This document shows positions 47,471 to 57,195 of a DNA stretch of 57,195 nt, piece by piece. The notes beneath the pieces are model-generated. The model saw only the letters and a program-made list of their open reading frames with translations, did not search any database and was not told where the DNA came from. Both the position numbers and the translations under genes were made by a program. This DNA comes from Mesostigma viride (taxonomy: Eukaryota > Streptophyta > Mesostigmatophyceae > Mesostigmatales > Mesostigmataceae). The stretch's first letter is position 1. Each line of letters opens with the position of its first letter. The stretch is from positions 1-57,195 of the forward strand of contig RPFO01002104.1 of the NCBI GenBank assembly GCA_009746045.1, written 5' to 3'.

Positions 47471-47631
47471 GTTGCGCCCGCCGGCGTTTCTCTGGTCTTG
47501 AATGCCCCCCCTCTACATACACATTATATTGTCTGGACATTCGTATGTAGTGACAATCGTAGTCGATGTGATTGCCATTCGTTTGTACGTAGAAAGTGGT
47601 TGTTGAGGAAGTTGCGCCCCAGGGCGTTTCT
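47471..47631 (+). repeat. Two GC-rich motifs in the gap between genes
   Basis: GTTGCGCCCGCCGGCGTTTC at 47471 and the variant GTTGCGCCCCAGGGCGTTTC at 47611. The gap (47466-47745) ends with CGCAG immediately before the next ATG, so it may be a leader intron or a trans-splice acceptor region. Confidence 0.8.
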
Positions 47632-47745
47632 TTGTTGCATTTTCTTCAAATTTTAGCTCGCATAAATAGATGAAGATGACTTAATAAATGCCAGTTTTTT
47701 TTAATAATATAAACTACTCGCGGCCGGTATGTTCTGGTTTCGCAG

Positions 47746-48438
47746 ATGTCCAGTCTGACGGTCGACATAAGGGGACGTCCATATCAGGACGCTGTTTTCC
47801 GGATTTTTGAGAAGGATCCCGAAAAGAAGTGCCGGGATAGGAAATGTAAAAAGCTGTCAATTACCGACATGGGTCTGTGTGGGGAACACATCGTAGCTTT
47901 TGGAAAGGACATGATTTCCCGTCATTTGCAACAATACGTTGACAACAATTGTGTGGGAGGGGCGCAGATGGACGTCCTTCTTGAGGATGGAGTGGACGGA
48001 GCCAAAAGGGCTGTAATTCGGCTGTCGGAAATGGATGATGACAAAGAGGACGTGAACATTCGCCTTAAGAGGCACGACGATAACACGGCCGATTGTGTGT
48101 TTGGGTCTCGAGGAGTGGCGGATGAGAGGCAGGTCTTCCATGATGCCGCGGAGAAGGTGGTGGAATGGATGATGGGTTGGTCAAATCTTGACGTTCGCAT
48201 ATTCAACCGTCTGACGTCTGATTTCCTTCTCCGGGGAAGTTTCAAGATGGTTGACCGTGCAAGGCAGTCCAGGAACCAGGTATCCGTTTCCATGGCCAGT
48301 CCGATCGCACGCATGATTGAGGGGGCCCTCTTCCGCGCAACCTTGCCTCGAGATTTCGAAAATACCGTGAAGGGCTCGACCGAAAATCAGCAGCGATTTC
48401 CCATTCGCGAACCACTTATGGGTCGACGGAGGTGGTAA
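47746..48438 (+). CDS. Cys/His-motif protein, paralogue 2
   Basis: 230 aa. The ATG at 47746 directly follows TTTCGCAG, a good 3' splice site, so the start codon opens an exon. Residues 28-47 hold CRDRKCKKLSITDMGLCGEH, the same C-x4-C-x9-C-x2-H pattern as in the preceding gene. A helix follows, then a domain with VNIRLKRHDD, then WSNLDVRIFNRLTSDF, which aligns loosely with the neighbour (VNFDFTRGD, then GWSSLRCFLMTTPF). I infer a tandem duplication followed by divergence. Function unknown; the motif suggests metal binding. Confidence 0.62.
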   Translation: MSSLTVDIRGRPYQDAVFRIFEKDPEKKCRDRKCKKLSITDMGLCGEHIVAFGKDMISRHLQQYVDNNCVGGAQMDVLLEDGVDGAKRAVIRLSEMDDDKEDVNIRLKRHDDNTADCVFGSRGVADERQVFHDAAEKVVEWMMGWSNLDVRIFNRLTSDFLLRGSFKMVDRARQSRNQVSVSMASPIARMIEGALFRATLPRDFENTVKGSTENQQRFPIREPLMGRRRW

Positions 48439-48519
48439 CGGAATTTTTTTGCATTTCCTTGCCAATTGATTCTTTATGAGGGACATAGAGTTGTTTGTAT
48501 AGAGAGTGAATTGACGAAA

Positions 48520-48653
48520 GTTGCGACGGCGGTCGCATCTTTTAGTGCGTCGTTCTCTTGTTATGAATCTCTGTTCATTCTGAATTATAACGTTGTTTGT
48601 ACCTTGACATAATGATGCATTTTTTGTATTGAGTTGCGACGTGGGGCGCATCT
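48520..48653 (+). repeat. Two diverged GC-rich motifs before the long gene
   Basis: Variants GTTGCGACGGCGGTCGCATC (48520) and GTTGCGACGTGGGGCGCATC (48633), with GCATC instead of GTTTC at the 3' side. They lie in the gap 48439-48701, which ends TGTTGCAG directly before the next ATG. Confidence 0.75.
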
Positions 48654-48701
48654 TCCTGCTGACTCGTATGTTTTTTCCAATTTTTTTGTTTTGTGTTGCA
48701 G

Positions 48702-51700
48702 ATGGAAAAGGGCGGCCCTACATCGCAGGTGGTCGGCGACTCTCCCCCTAGGGGGGAAGGGTCAGAAGGGCAACCAGTTCAGGCCCAAGGCGCCTCCCCA
48801 CAACAGCCTCCTCACAAGCGTGCAAGGGAGGGCACGCCGCCCCCAATGGTGGAATCTGGTGTCAGCTTTGCCGCGGTCACTGGGAAGGATGAGTACCACG
48901 GTGGTCTTGAGATGGTGGACGATCCGGTTAAGCGGATTCAGATTGAGCGGTTTGAGCGACTCGCGAATGGCACTCGTGAACAGCAATTCGCGCTGTACCA
49001 AGACATCCTTAATGACAAACCTGAAGTCGCCAAGGTGCCTTATACCTCCAAGCGCACATTCATGCCTCGTTTCGAAACCCTGCTCCAGCAGGAGCTAAGG
49101 TTGCGTCGGTTGGCTCAGAATGCGCCAGAGACAGTAGCCGCCGCGCCCTCCCATGCCGCGCCTGCCGCAGTAGCCCAAAAGAGGGGGGAGAGTGTGCACG
49201 AGTCGGCCGCAGTGCCCTCAACCGCAAGGGATCCCCCCGCGACTTCCAAGCCGGTCGCGACGGGCGATATGCCCCCGCCGCGGCAGAGGGGAAGGGGGAA
49301 GGGGGTCGATGGAGGGGAAGTCCTCGATGTTTTCGATATGACGCTGGGCAATTTGGAAGGTGGCGGGCCGATCTTCGTAAGTCTCCGCCCATTAAATTGA
49401 TGTCGTGAAATACAATACGCATTTTTTTGCAATATTCGCCAGACATGTCATTTCCGACAACTAAGCGGATTTTTACTTTCCGTTGAAATGTTCGCAGGGC
49501 CGGCAAGAGGATGTTGGTGCAAGAGAAGCCCGCTCAATGGCGGGAAGCACCCAGGTACATGAGTGCGTCAGATTCCTCTCCGGTTTACTTGTATTGAAAA
49601 GGTTTGCGTGCGTATATCCTTGTTTATTTTTGTAGTAATTTTTTTCTTGTGAATGGACAATCGCGTTTGCTATTTTTACAGGGAAGTCCGTTCGAGCAGC
49701 AAGAGGGCGGTGACAGGAGGGGAAGTGGATCTTACGGTGGTTCCACTGCAGAGGGGGGAAGGGTAAGTTACCGTTGACTTACAAATTGAAAGTTTAGGTT
49801 CGTCCTCAATTGACAGAGTTACGACGGCCGGCGTTTCTCTACACTTTTCTTACATTAAAAATCTTCCGTTGATAATGTTCTTGCAGGAAGCCGGTCGTCA
49901 GGGTGGGGCAAATCTCCAGGGAGAGGGGGCTATCGCTGTCGGTGAGCCTGTGTCAGAGGGCGCGGGTGGAAGCGACGGCGATACTGCGAAAATGACACGC
50001 TTTAAGGAGCAAGCGGATGCTTATCAACTGAAGAAGTTGGCAAAGTGGGTTGTGGCCGAGGTGAGAACGGAAACAGCCCCACCTGAGGTACGGAACCAGA
50101 TGATGACTCTCCATCAAGTCGCTGAGTTGATCGTGAAGAATGCGTGCCGGCCCGATGGCGCCACACAGCCTGAGGAGATCCCGAGCGCCAAGGCCTTGAT
50201 AAAGTGGATGCAGGAGAACCTGTTCGAGGGCAAAGGAAGGAGAGGAAGTGTAAACTGTTGACGGTGACGAGAAGGACGCCAAGACTCTGATCAAGATGTT
50301 GAAGGAACACGATGCCCGCCGGGACAAGTCTCCGAAGATCGCGAAGGGGTCGAAGAAAGCGGCTGAAGCAGCAGCGGTTGAGGGGAATGAGGTAAGTCTA
50401 CCTCTGTTGTGAGGGGGGCTTTGTTCTTGAGGTCCACGTTTCATGTAGGTTGCGACGGCCGGCGTTTCTTAAGTGTGACACTTACTTCCTTTTGACTAAC
50501 ACTTACTTCCTTTCCTGATTTCGCATCGTTGAGGGAAATGAGCCAAGTGTACCTCTGTTGTGAGGGGGGCTCTGATCTTGAGGTTTAGGTTTCATCTAGG
50601 TTGCGACGGCCGGCGTTTCTCAAGTGTGACATTTACTTTATTCCTTTCGGTTATGCTTTCCTGATTTTTTCATATCATTGTTAAGGGGAACGAGGTAAGT
50701 ATACCTCTGTTGTGAGGGGGGCTTTGATGTTGAGGTTCAGGTTTCATGTAGGTTGCGACGGCCGGCGTTTCTCAATCGACATTTACTTTATTCCTTTTGG
50801 TTATGCTTTCCTGATTTTTTCGCATCACTGCAGTACGTGCAGGCCGAGAGGGCGACCCACGCGGCCATCCTGTACTCAATCAGCCTCGACCAGCACGCGC
50901 GCCGCGAGAACATGAAAATAGATAGTACGTGGACTGCTGCCGTCGACGAACACCAGAAGGGACTCTCCGAAGCACTTGCGACCTACAAGGGGAAGGCGCT
51001 GAAGGGAAAGGGGAAAGGAAAGGAGGTGGAGGTTGCGGATGCTCCCGTGTCTCTGCTTGAGAAATGGGAGAAGTCCCCGGTGTCGCAGGATGATGATGAC
51101 ATCCTGGATGTGAACGATGAGATCGCGAAGGGCAAACGGTTGCGGAAGCAGCTTGCCGTTCAGCCTCGGGACCTCGATGAGATGTCCAAAGCCTTGGTGC
51201 ATCGAAATCGGGTGTGGACAAGGAACCTGTTCGTGGGGCCTCAGAAGCTCCTCGCACGAGACTTGCATCTGTCTAGAGCCGAGCAGAACGCCACCATTTT
51301 TGCAAACTCGGAGTCCGACTACGGCCACGACAAGCTGGTGATTCCTGTGTGGCGGTACTCGTTCCAGTTTTTGGCTGACCGGTGCCCCAACACTTTTCAT
51401 GACTGGATGAAAAAGGAAGGCACCCAGCGTCAGCTCGCGCAACTCTTCGGGGAGATGGGGGGGCACGGACAATGAAGGCTGGCTACGCTCGCGCAATGAC
51501 TGACAAAGAGATTGATATCTACCTGCGAACGAGCTCGGCCAAGGGAATGGCCGAAGCTGCTTCCACCGCGGTTCTGACAGGACGGGCCGATTTGCTGGAC
51601 GATCTTAAGCCCGTGGACGTGAGAAAGGCCGCGCTTTTGGACAGTTTGTGCAAGTCCGCCTGGGAGATGGCTCCATTCGAGAAGAAGCCACCGTTGCCGC

Positions 51701-54150
51701 CAGCCATTTGCGGCTTTCTCGTGCTGGACGGGAACCACTTTACCACACTCATCAAATCGGTGAAATTCGAACTGGTCACCGACAATATGACGGTGGACCA
51801 AAGATCTGTGTGGTACCAGGCAATGCTGAATGGTTTCATGAAGGCGGAAAAGCTCAGGGTCGTTGCGCGGGGAGGGAAGGAGCAGGAGGTCACGAAGACC
51901 GTGGCCGCGGCGAAGCTGGAGGAGTGGGCAACTGATTGGACGAATTTCGGGGGGGTGGACGTGCAGATGCTCAAGGGTGAGACCATCCTGCCGACCTGGT
52001 GGCAGATCCGTGAACAGAAGGTAAGCCAGGTTGCGACCGCCGGCGTTTCTATAAGTGGTTTTCTTGTGTTAATTTCAGTATGCCATTAGTTCGGTCAAGA
52101 TGCGACCGCCGGCGTTTCTATAAGGGGTTTTCATGTTCCACCTTAGCATGCCATATTTTGGTCAAGATGCGACCGCCGGCGTTTCTGTCAGTCGTATTCT
52201 TGTTCTCAGTTGAGTTGTGCTTATTTGGGAGGACTGTCGATGTGTCTCTGCGCGTTGTTGCCCTACGGGGATGCAGGTTACCGAACAAGTCGGCAAGATG
52301 ATCGAAGTTGTCAGGCAGCTCGGGAACGCCATGAACGCCGAGGACACAGCCCAAGCCAAGGCAACGTGGGGCTCAGCGCTGGGGGATGTGCACCGGGCCT
52401 ACCAGGCATATGGACCCGTCAAGAGAGGGAAGGGCGTGTCTCTCCCAACTCCTCTGTACGGCAAGATCTGGGCGATTGTGAAGCCCTTTTGGCAGAAAGG
52501 AGAGCAAGCCAAGGCCGAAGGGGACGGCGCAGGCGACAAGGCAGGAGGGGCTGAAGAGACGGACAAGTGGGGGCCGGACCAGAAGAACTTCATGCAGCGC
52601 TGGCTGTTCTGGTGTGAGGACCCTTTGAAGCCCGCTGTCGACGGCAAGCCGGCGATCGCACAGGATATCGCGGCTCGGCAAGACTTCCTTGACACGCGCC
52701 CTAAAGACAAGGCGCACGAACTGTCCATTTTCACCGCGCATCGGGAACTTGCGAGTTTCCAGTACTTCGACAGCCTGATCCAAGCGCCGATCATGTCCTG
52801 TGAGGCCCCTCCCAGCAACCTGATAAAAATAATGGAAGTCGCCAAGAATTTGATAGAGGCGGCAAAGCAATTCGCCCACATCAAGTTCCTGGAGAACCCC
52901 GAGCTGATGGCCGCTTGCAAACAACTAAACGGGACTTTCGACCCCGTATTGGTGAGGGAGCACGTGTTTGGCGTGAAGCTGAAGGGCACCTTCGCCACGG
53001 ACCTCGACAAGTTCATCGCCGACTGCCGCCTGACCAGAGACTTTTGGCGGGTGGTCGTCACGGCCATGAGGGCGATCATTCTCACGCTGAGGGACCTTCC
53101 GCCGGCTAAAAGGAAAGTGGTCGACCAGAAGGACTGGAAGTTCCCGAGAGGGCTGCTCGCTTCCCACCCCCGTCATTTGTATGACGATTTGGGGGTGAAG
53201 ACCAAACATCTGCTGGGTGTGCCACAGGAGGCGGCGGCGGAGGTCGAGAAGGAGGTCGAGGAGGCGGCGGAGGAGGGGACTACCAAGGCCAAGAAGGGGT
53301 GGAAGGAAAGGTTGGAAGCCTACAGCGATTGGAAGGGGGTGAGGATGGGATCCGACTGGATCGCATACAGGACAATGACATGGAAGGAAAACGAAAAAAG
53401 AAAGGATCTGGTGGTGACGAAGGTGGTGGACGAGTTGTGCGCGGGGAATTACAAAATTCCTCGGTCGCTGGAGGACCAGGCGTTTGCTGTGCTGGACCTG
53501 GCAGCTGACAGCAACGAGAAGTGGAGGAACCTGCGCAAGTGGGACGCAGACTGCATTCCGGAGGAGAGCAACATTCCCAAACCCTCCTCGCATTTGAGCC
53601 CGGTCGTGTGGGATGTGGTTGACAAGATGACCAACGCCCTTTTTAGGGGACCCTGCAGAGTTCTGCTGGTGTTCGGGGAGCCCGCCCATATCCGCCGGTG
53701 GAAGCGCCTGGTCCGCCTTATCAAATATTGGCTTGTTGAAGATGGGTGGGAAGGCCTCAAATACTTTTCCGACGACGATTCTTCGTCTGATGAGGATGAT
53801 GATTCGGAGAAGGGGGAAGAGGGGGAGGCGGATGAGGATGAGAAGGAGGAGGATGAGGAGGAGGAGAGGAGGAGGAGGAGGACGAGGAGGACGAGGAGGA
53901 CGAGGAGGACGAGGAGGACGAGGAGGACGAGGAGGACGAGGAGGAGGATATTGCTGAGGGGCACCCGCCCGGGATGGGTGAGGGGCAGGCGGAGGGGGAG
54001 AAAGGGGATGGGGATGGGGAGATGGGAGGAGGGGGGAGGGGGGAGAGGGACGGGGGAGGAGATGGAAGGGGAGGGAAAAAGCGCAGTCGGGGTGATGGAG
54101 GCTTGCGTGATGAGACAATGGGGGGGATGAAGACAACAGGGGGGAGGTAA
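48702..54150 (+). CDS. Long multi-exon gene of unknown function, about 1460 codons
   Basis: Hand model: 48702-49376, 49498-49554, 49682-49762, 49887-50391, (microexon 50686-50694), 50834-52020, 52277-54150. Introns are GT-AG with AAGT-type donors at several sites, and the first six joins are phase 0. The ATG follows TGTTGCAG. The product starts Pro/Gly/Ala-rich and disordered, has a Lys-rich linker (KGKGKGKEVEV), a helical middle (DKEIDIYLRTSSAKGM), a large exon with LFWCEDPL, WRVVVTAMRAIIL and RRWKRLVRLIKYWLVEDGW blocks, and an acidic Asp/Glu tail from 53,770. No known domain is recognised. The three largest exons each contain one frame break: near 50,240 (plus a TAA), at the G7 run near 51,455, and in the GGA/GAC repeat near 53,870. 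The end at 54150 is tentative because GTAAG overlaps the stop. Confidence 0.55.
49763..49886 (+). other. Motif-bearing intron (single copy)
   Basis: 124 bp, GTAAGT to TTGCAG, phase 0. Motif GTTACGACGGCCGGCGTTTC at 49818, about 55 bp after the donor. The preceding introns (49377-49497 and 49555-49681) lack a clear motif. Confidence 0.75.
50392..50833 (+). other. Intron built of three tandem 151-bp units, each with the motif
   Basis: Motifs at 50449, 50600 and 50751, exactly 151 bp apart. Each unit starts with the exon end GGGAATGAG (Gly-Asn-Glu) plus a donor-like GTAAGT. In unit 2 the donor is ruined (CCAAGTG). In unit 3 both the acceptor (TTAAG) and the donor are intact, leaving a possible in-frame 9-nt microexon GGGAACGAG at 50686-50694. 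Final acceptor CACTGCAG. Confidence 0.8.
52021..52276 (+). other. Intron with three tandem motifs
   Basis: Donor GTAAGCC, acceptor GATGCAG, phase 0. Motif variant GTTGCGACCGCCGGCGTTTC at 52030, GATGCGACC forms at 52099 and 52166. Spacing 69 and 67 bp. An internal TTTCAG at about 52074-52079 could act as an early acceptor. Confidence 0.8.
53780..53950 (+). repeat. GGA/GAC purine microsatellite in the acidic tail
   Basis: GAGGAG and GACGAGGAG repeats code an acidic tail in one frame and Arg-Thr-Arg in another. The acidic frame fits the preceding residues, so an indel here probably explains the apparent switch to a basic tail. Confidence 0.75.
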
Positions 54151-54179
54151 GCGCCAGCGTGCTGGTGAAGGAGACTCGA

Positions 54180-54430
54180 GGCCTGTCGTTGGAAACGCCG
54201 GCGGGCGTATCTGTGATGAGGAGGGGGATCGCCAGCGGGAGGAGGCTCGCGGCCTGTTACTGGAAACGCCGGCGGGCGTATCTGTGATGAGGAGGGGGAT
54301 CGCCAGCAGGAAGGAGGCTCGCGGCCTGTTACTGGAAACGCCGGCGGGCGTATCTGTGATGAGGATGGGGATCGCCAGCAGGAAGCAGGCTCGCGGCCTG
54401 TTACTGGTAGCGCCGGCGGGCGTTCCCGAT
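54180..54430 (-). repeat. Four tandem motifs in opposite orientation
   Basis: GGAAACGCCGGCGGGCGTAT at 54191, 54260 and 54334 and a variant at 54406, unit 69-74 bp. These are the only copies in the window antisense to the neighbouring genes. They fall between the long gene and the last gene. Confidence 0.82.
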
Positions 54431-54610
54431 TTACGGGAGGCGGTCGTGTCCGACAGATGGGAATGAGGCCTCGTCAGGATTCATGGGGACCCCCGGTTGA
54501 GGGGACCCCCGCCCTCGCCTCGGTTTCTTTGGGTCTGGGTGACGATCCCGTACCGTCGTCAGGAAGGACGGTTGTGATGACTTTGCCCCCCGCTCGACGG
54601 GGATGGAGCA

Positions 54611-55731
54611 ATGCCCGACACGATACTGCTGAATGAGGATGACGATCCGGAGCCGTCGGCTGACACGGATTTTGTTGCGAGCACCCCACTGCAGAAGAGG
54701 GTATTGGAGGCTCGTAACGTGGAGGGTCCGCCGACAGTCTCAGGTGGAGGGCCGGCGTTTGCCGGATTGATGCGCCCGACTGAGGTGGTCGATGTTGAGG
54801 CGCCGCCAGGGACATCGACCGCACCGTTGACCGCATTGACGGATATCTTCGATCGACCAAGGATGCCCTTCCACGCTCCAACGGTACATTCGGCCGGTAA
54901 ATTTCATTTTCAATAAACGAGTTTAATAAGTACCTTAATATATTTCTACATAAGTTTTTTTGCATCAGTCCATGGCTTCATTGATTTCTCACACGACCCT
55001 TCCGTATTCATGTTAATTGGCATGTGCTTACGTGCAGGGAAAGGCGAAGAAGAAACTCCAGTTCGGTTTCCCCGTGGATCCGCGTCTGGGACTGTGTCCG
55101 GAGAGGCCGGCCGTGTTGTTGGCCAGGCCGCGGTCGGCGAACCAGTTGCACAACCGGGGGCGGGAGGGGACGAGCTCCCACCCAACGCACCAACCCACGC
55201 ACCAGCCTTACCGTGCGGTCAGCCAGAAAAAACGTACGAAGAGTTGATGGCAGAGGCGGCGGCTGCGCAGGGGCAGAAGGCAAAACGTCGGGGAGGGGGC
55301 AGGCGAGGGGCGGGGCAGGAGACGGAGGGTGCCGACGAACCTGCACAGCCGCAGAAGGGTGGTGGTCAGGGCAGAGATGCGACGGCCGAAAACCGAATCA
55401 GGGACGTTCGGCCGGACGTCCGGATGCGCTTTATGGATGGCGCGAAACTGAGTCGCGGAGGTTGGAGTTCGAAATGGGTAGACGAGTGTGCATAAACTGG
55501 GAGCACAAGTACCCCAAGAAGGAAGATTTTCTGCTCTTTGGCACCCTCCTGGGCAAAGAGAGGGAGAAGGTGGTGATCAGATGGTTTGATGAAGGGCACG
55601 ACCTCGGTTGGAGTAATGAGTGCGAGCAAAAGTTTCGTTTCCCTCTGAAGTTCGCTAGAGAACATGTTACTCTCCTGAAGGAAGGCGCCAGCTGGGACAA
55701 CATTCCTTCATATCGACCTGGCAAGCGATGA
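54611..55731 (+). CDS. Last gene of the cluster, two exons, unknown function
   Basis: Exon 1 54611-54896 (MPDTILLNEDDDPEPS...), intron 54897-55037 (GTAAAT to GTGCAG, phase 1, no motif), exon 2 from 55038 in the frame GKGEEETPVRFPRG. It is disordered, rich in Gly/Ala/Gln, with KRRGGGRRG. That frame stops near 55495. The conserved-looking end (INWEHKYPKKEDFLLFGTLL to NIPSYRPGKR, stop 55731) is in another frame starting MGRRVCINWEHK near 55472, so either one indel separates them or the tail is a separate small protein. Transcription runs toward element A's right end. No family recognised. Confidence 0.5.
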
Positions 55732-55974
55732 TGGGCGAGGACTTTGCACGAAATCGCGTTTTGCACGTAATTGCCCACCGCAACGTGGAGAAATGCAGAT
55801 GTACATAGTAGTTGGTTCAGTGACCGTGACTTTGGGCAGTTTAGTAGTTGGGGTGACGTGTCCAATGTATATATGGTGGGGCGCGTCCAAGGGGGTCCAC
55901 GCTGATTGAGCACTTGCATGTGTTCTTTCAACATATTCGGACATGTATGAAATGAATAAATTGTTTGGACGATT
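55732..55974. other. 3' flank of the last gene
   Basis: Non-coding. AATAAA at about 55955 could serve polyadenylation. Confidence 0.45.
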
Positions 55975-56287
55975 GCAAATTGATTGATTGAAGAATGAGA
56001 TACCATTAATAATTGAAAAATGTAAAACCTCATTGTGAATTTGTACTTCAAACTTTCACATGCATGCCCCAAATTGTGCATTTGTGCAGGTTTTAATTAT
56101 GAGAAGTAGCATTTCTCTACAAATATTGAGAAATTTAGGGGCACTTGGGGTTGTTGGCCATGTTCATTCATGATAAAATGGACTTTTTATGCTGTAAATC
56201 ATATTCCACTAGTCCAAAACGCTGCTTTCATGACGTCAAAAGTACCAGCAATGGCCCTAGGTTGGAGCAGTAGATGTTGGGACGCCC
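55975..56287 (-). repeat. Right terminal inverted repeat of element A
   Basis: Reverse complement starts GGGCGTCCCAACATCTACTG and aligns to 17277 onward. Its inner 225 bp also match the two inverted segments inside element B. Confidence 0.65.
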
Positions 56288-57004
56288 GGCCCTCCGCCGC
56301 CTCGACAGGTTCTGGACCCTGTCGCTACCTGAGTGAGCGACGCAAGCGCATTCTGTTCAAGGCCCTTGTCCTCAGCATCCTCCTTTATGGCTGCGAGGCG
56401 TGGACCCTGGACCAGGCGCTGACCAGCAGCTTGACGGCACCGTCACTCGAATGCTCCGTCATATCCTCGGCGTCCGCTACCAAGAACGCCGCCCGGCCGA
56501 CTCTACTGCGAGCTCCCTCTTGTCACCCATACCAATCCGACACCGCCGCCTCCTCTTTGCCGGCCATCTTGCCCGCACAGACCAGGTGAATACCGATGTG
56601 GGCCCTGCCGGGGCTTAAGACGGGCAACCAGGTAGACACCTCCTCCTATGGCAGGGTCCCCTTGTCCCATCGCAACCCACTGGCAAACTTGCGCGCGCCG
56701 GGCACCGGCGCGGCGCGACCCAGACCTATGTGACACAACTGCTTGAAGATGCAGGGCTTTGGGACTATCCGTACTCCGCGCCCGCATGATTGACAAGGAG
56801 AAATGGGCTGCCATCTGCGATAAGCACCTCCCCGAGGGGTATGCTCCTGTTTTCTCCCCACGCGGCCCCGCGGCCCGTTGCTAGCCAGGGTAGAAGTCCG
56901 CAAGTGGAGGTTATTGGTCCTGAGGATAGCCGCTACACTACCGCCTCGTCTGCCATTACAGTAGAGGACAGCTCGGATGAGGATTACATCCCCATCTGTG
57001 CTTA
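56288..57004 (+). pseudogene. 3' relic of the second LINE family, frameshifted
   Basis: Fragments in three frames read, in order, as a LINE C-terminus: YLSERRKRILFKALVLSILL then YGCEAWTL; MLRHILGVRYQERRPADS; RHRRLLFAGHLARTD; QTYVTQLLEDAGLWD; and a charged ending with a stop at 57004. It belongs to the same family as 13376-13945. No RT core is present. It abuts the right end of element A. Confidence 0.7.
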
Positions 57005-57112
57005 ACGGTTGGGGGATGATGCAGACGATATTTGTTTTAAACTTTTGTGTAATTATTTTTTCTAATGAGATTAGCATAGTACTCCGTGGCATGCCTTTGC
57101 GCATGACACGCA

Positions 57113-57135
57113 AGTACTTTACTTACTTACTTACT
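57113..57135 (+). repeat. ACTT tetranucleotide run
   Basis: Four to five ACTT units 110 bp after the LINE relic's stop, flanked by two copies of CATGACACGCAAGT. It could be the element's 3' simple-repeat tail. Confidence 0.6.
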
Positions 57136-57195
57136 GTAACATGCCAGCTGCACATGACACGCAAGTGCTTACAGTTTAAAGTGAGACTGCGTCAC

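Noticed and set aside
52925-54136. 403-codon minus-strand frame with Pro-rich repeats
   Set aside because: Antisense of the long exon and its GGA repeat. No domain.

Overview
The window is eukaryotic and dominated by transposable elements. I see LTR and non-LTR retrotransposons, kilobases of satellite and microsatellite, spliced genes with GT-AG introns and phase-0 joins, and no bacterial-style operons or rRNA/tRNA genes. A large-genome alga or other protist is my best guess; the sequence does not settle the taxon.

Layout. 1-5.7 kb: a minus-strand reading frame split by a Ty1/copia-like element (83-4875) with two almost identical 818-bp LTRs, a gag-protease ORF and no recognisable integrase or RT. 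5.7-8.0 kb: no gene seen; one strong foldback. 8.0-13.4 kb: a GC-rich non-LTR retrotransposon of the site-specific (REL-endonuclease) type whose N-terminal part carries a PHD finger, a RING-H2 finger and C2H2-like fingers; its frame breaks several times, mostly at C-runs. 13.4-15.1 kb: tails of a second LINE family, one split by a solo copy of the copia LTR with a 5-bp target duplication. 15.2-17.2 kb: repeat ends and palindromes.

17.28-56.29 kb may be one giant nested DNA element. Its two ends share inverted, degenerate terminal sequence. Its genes point outward: a spliced DDE-transposase-like gene (minus, 17.9-21.4 kb) lies next to the left end, and a set of plus-strand genes (45.7-55.7 kb: a MYND-finger protein, two related Cys/His-motif proteins and a long multi-exon gene of unknown function) leads to the right end. 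Both gene sets, and no other part of the window, carry about 27 copies of a roughly 20-bp GC-rich near-palindrome (typical form GTTGCGACGGCCGGCGTTTC). It lies in introns, leaders and intergenic gaps, sense to transcription, and is often in tandem. This is the strongest candidate for an undescribed system.

Inside it (23.0-40.4 kb) is a foldback-like structure: 2.4-kb inverted arms containing a 30-bp minisatellite, about 9-10 kb of 71-bp satellite that flips orientation once at 34,353, and a palindromic 2.66-kb LTR element inserted in the satellite with target duplication GTGTC. Between 40.4 and 45.1 kb are a 585-bp foldback, a 370-bp tandem duplication and 2.6 kb of CCCTCT/CT/TTACGC microsatellite. 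The right edge holds another broken copy of the second LINE family.

Reading frames in nearly every long exon break once, several at homopolymers, so either the genes are decaying or the assembly carries indel errors. Gene models below are hand-built from splice signals and need transcript support.
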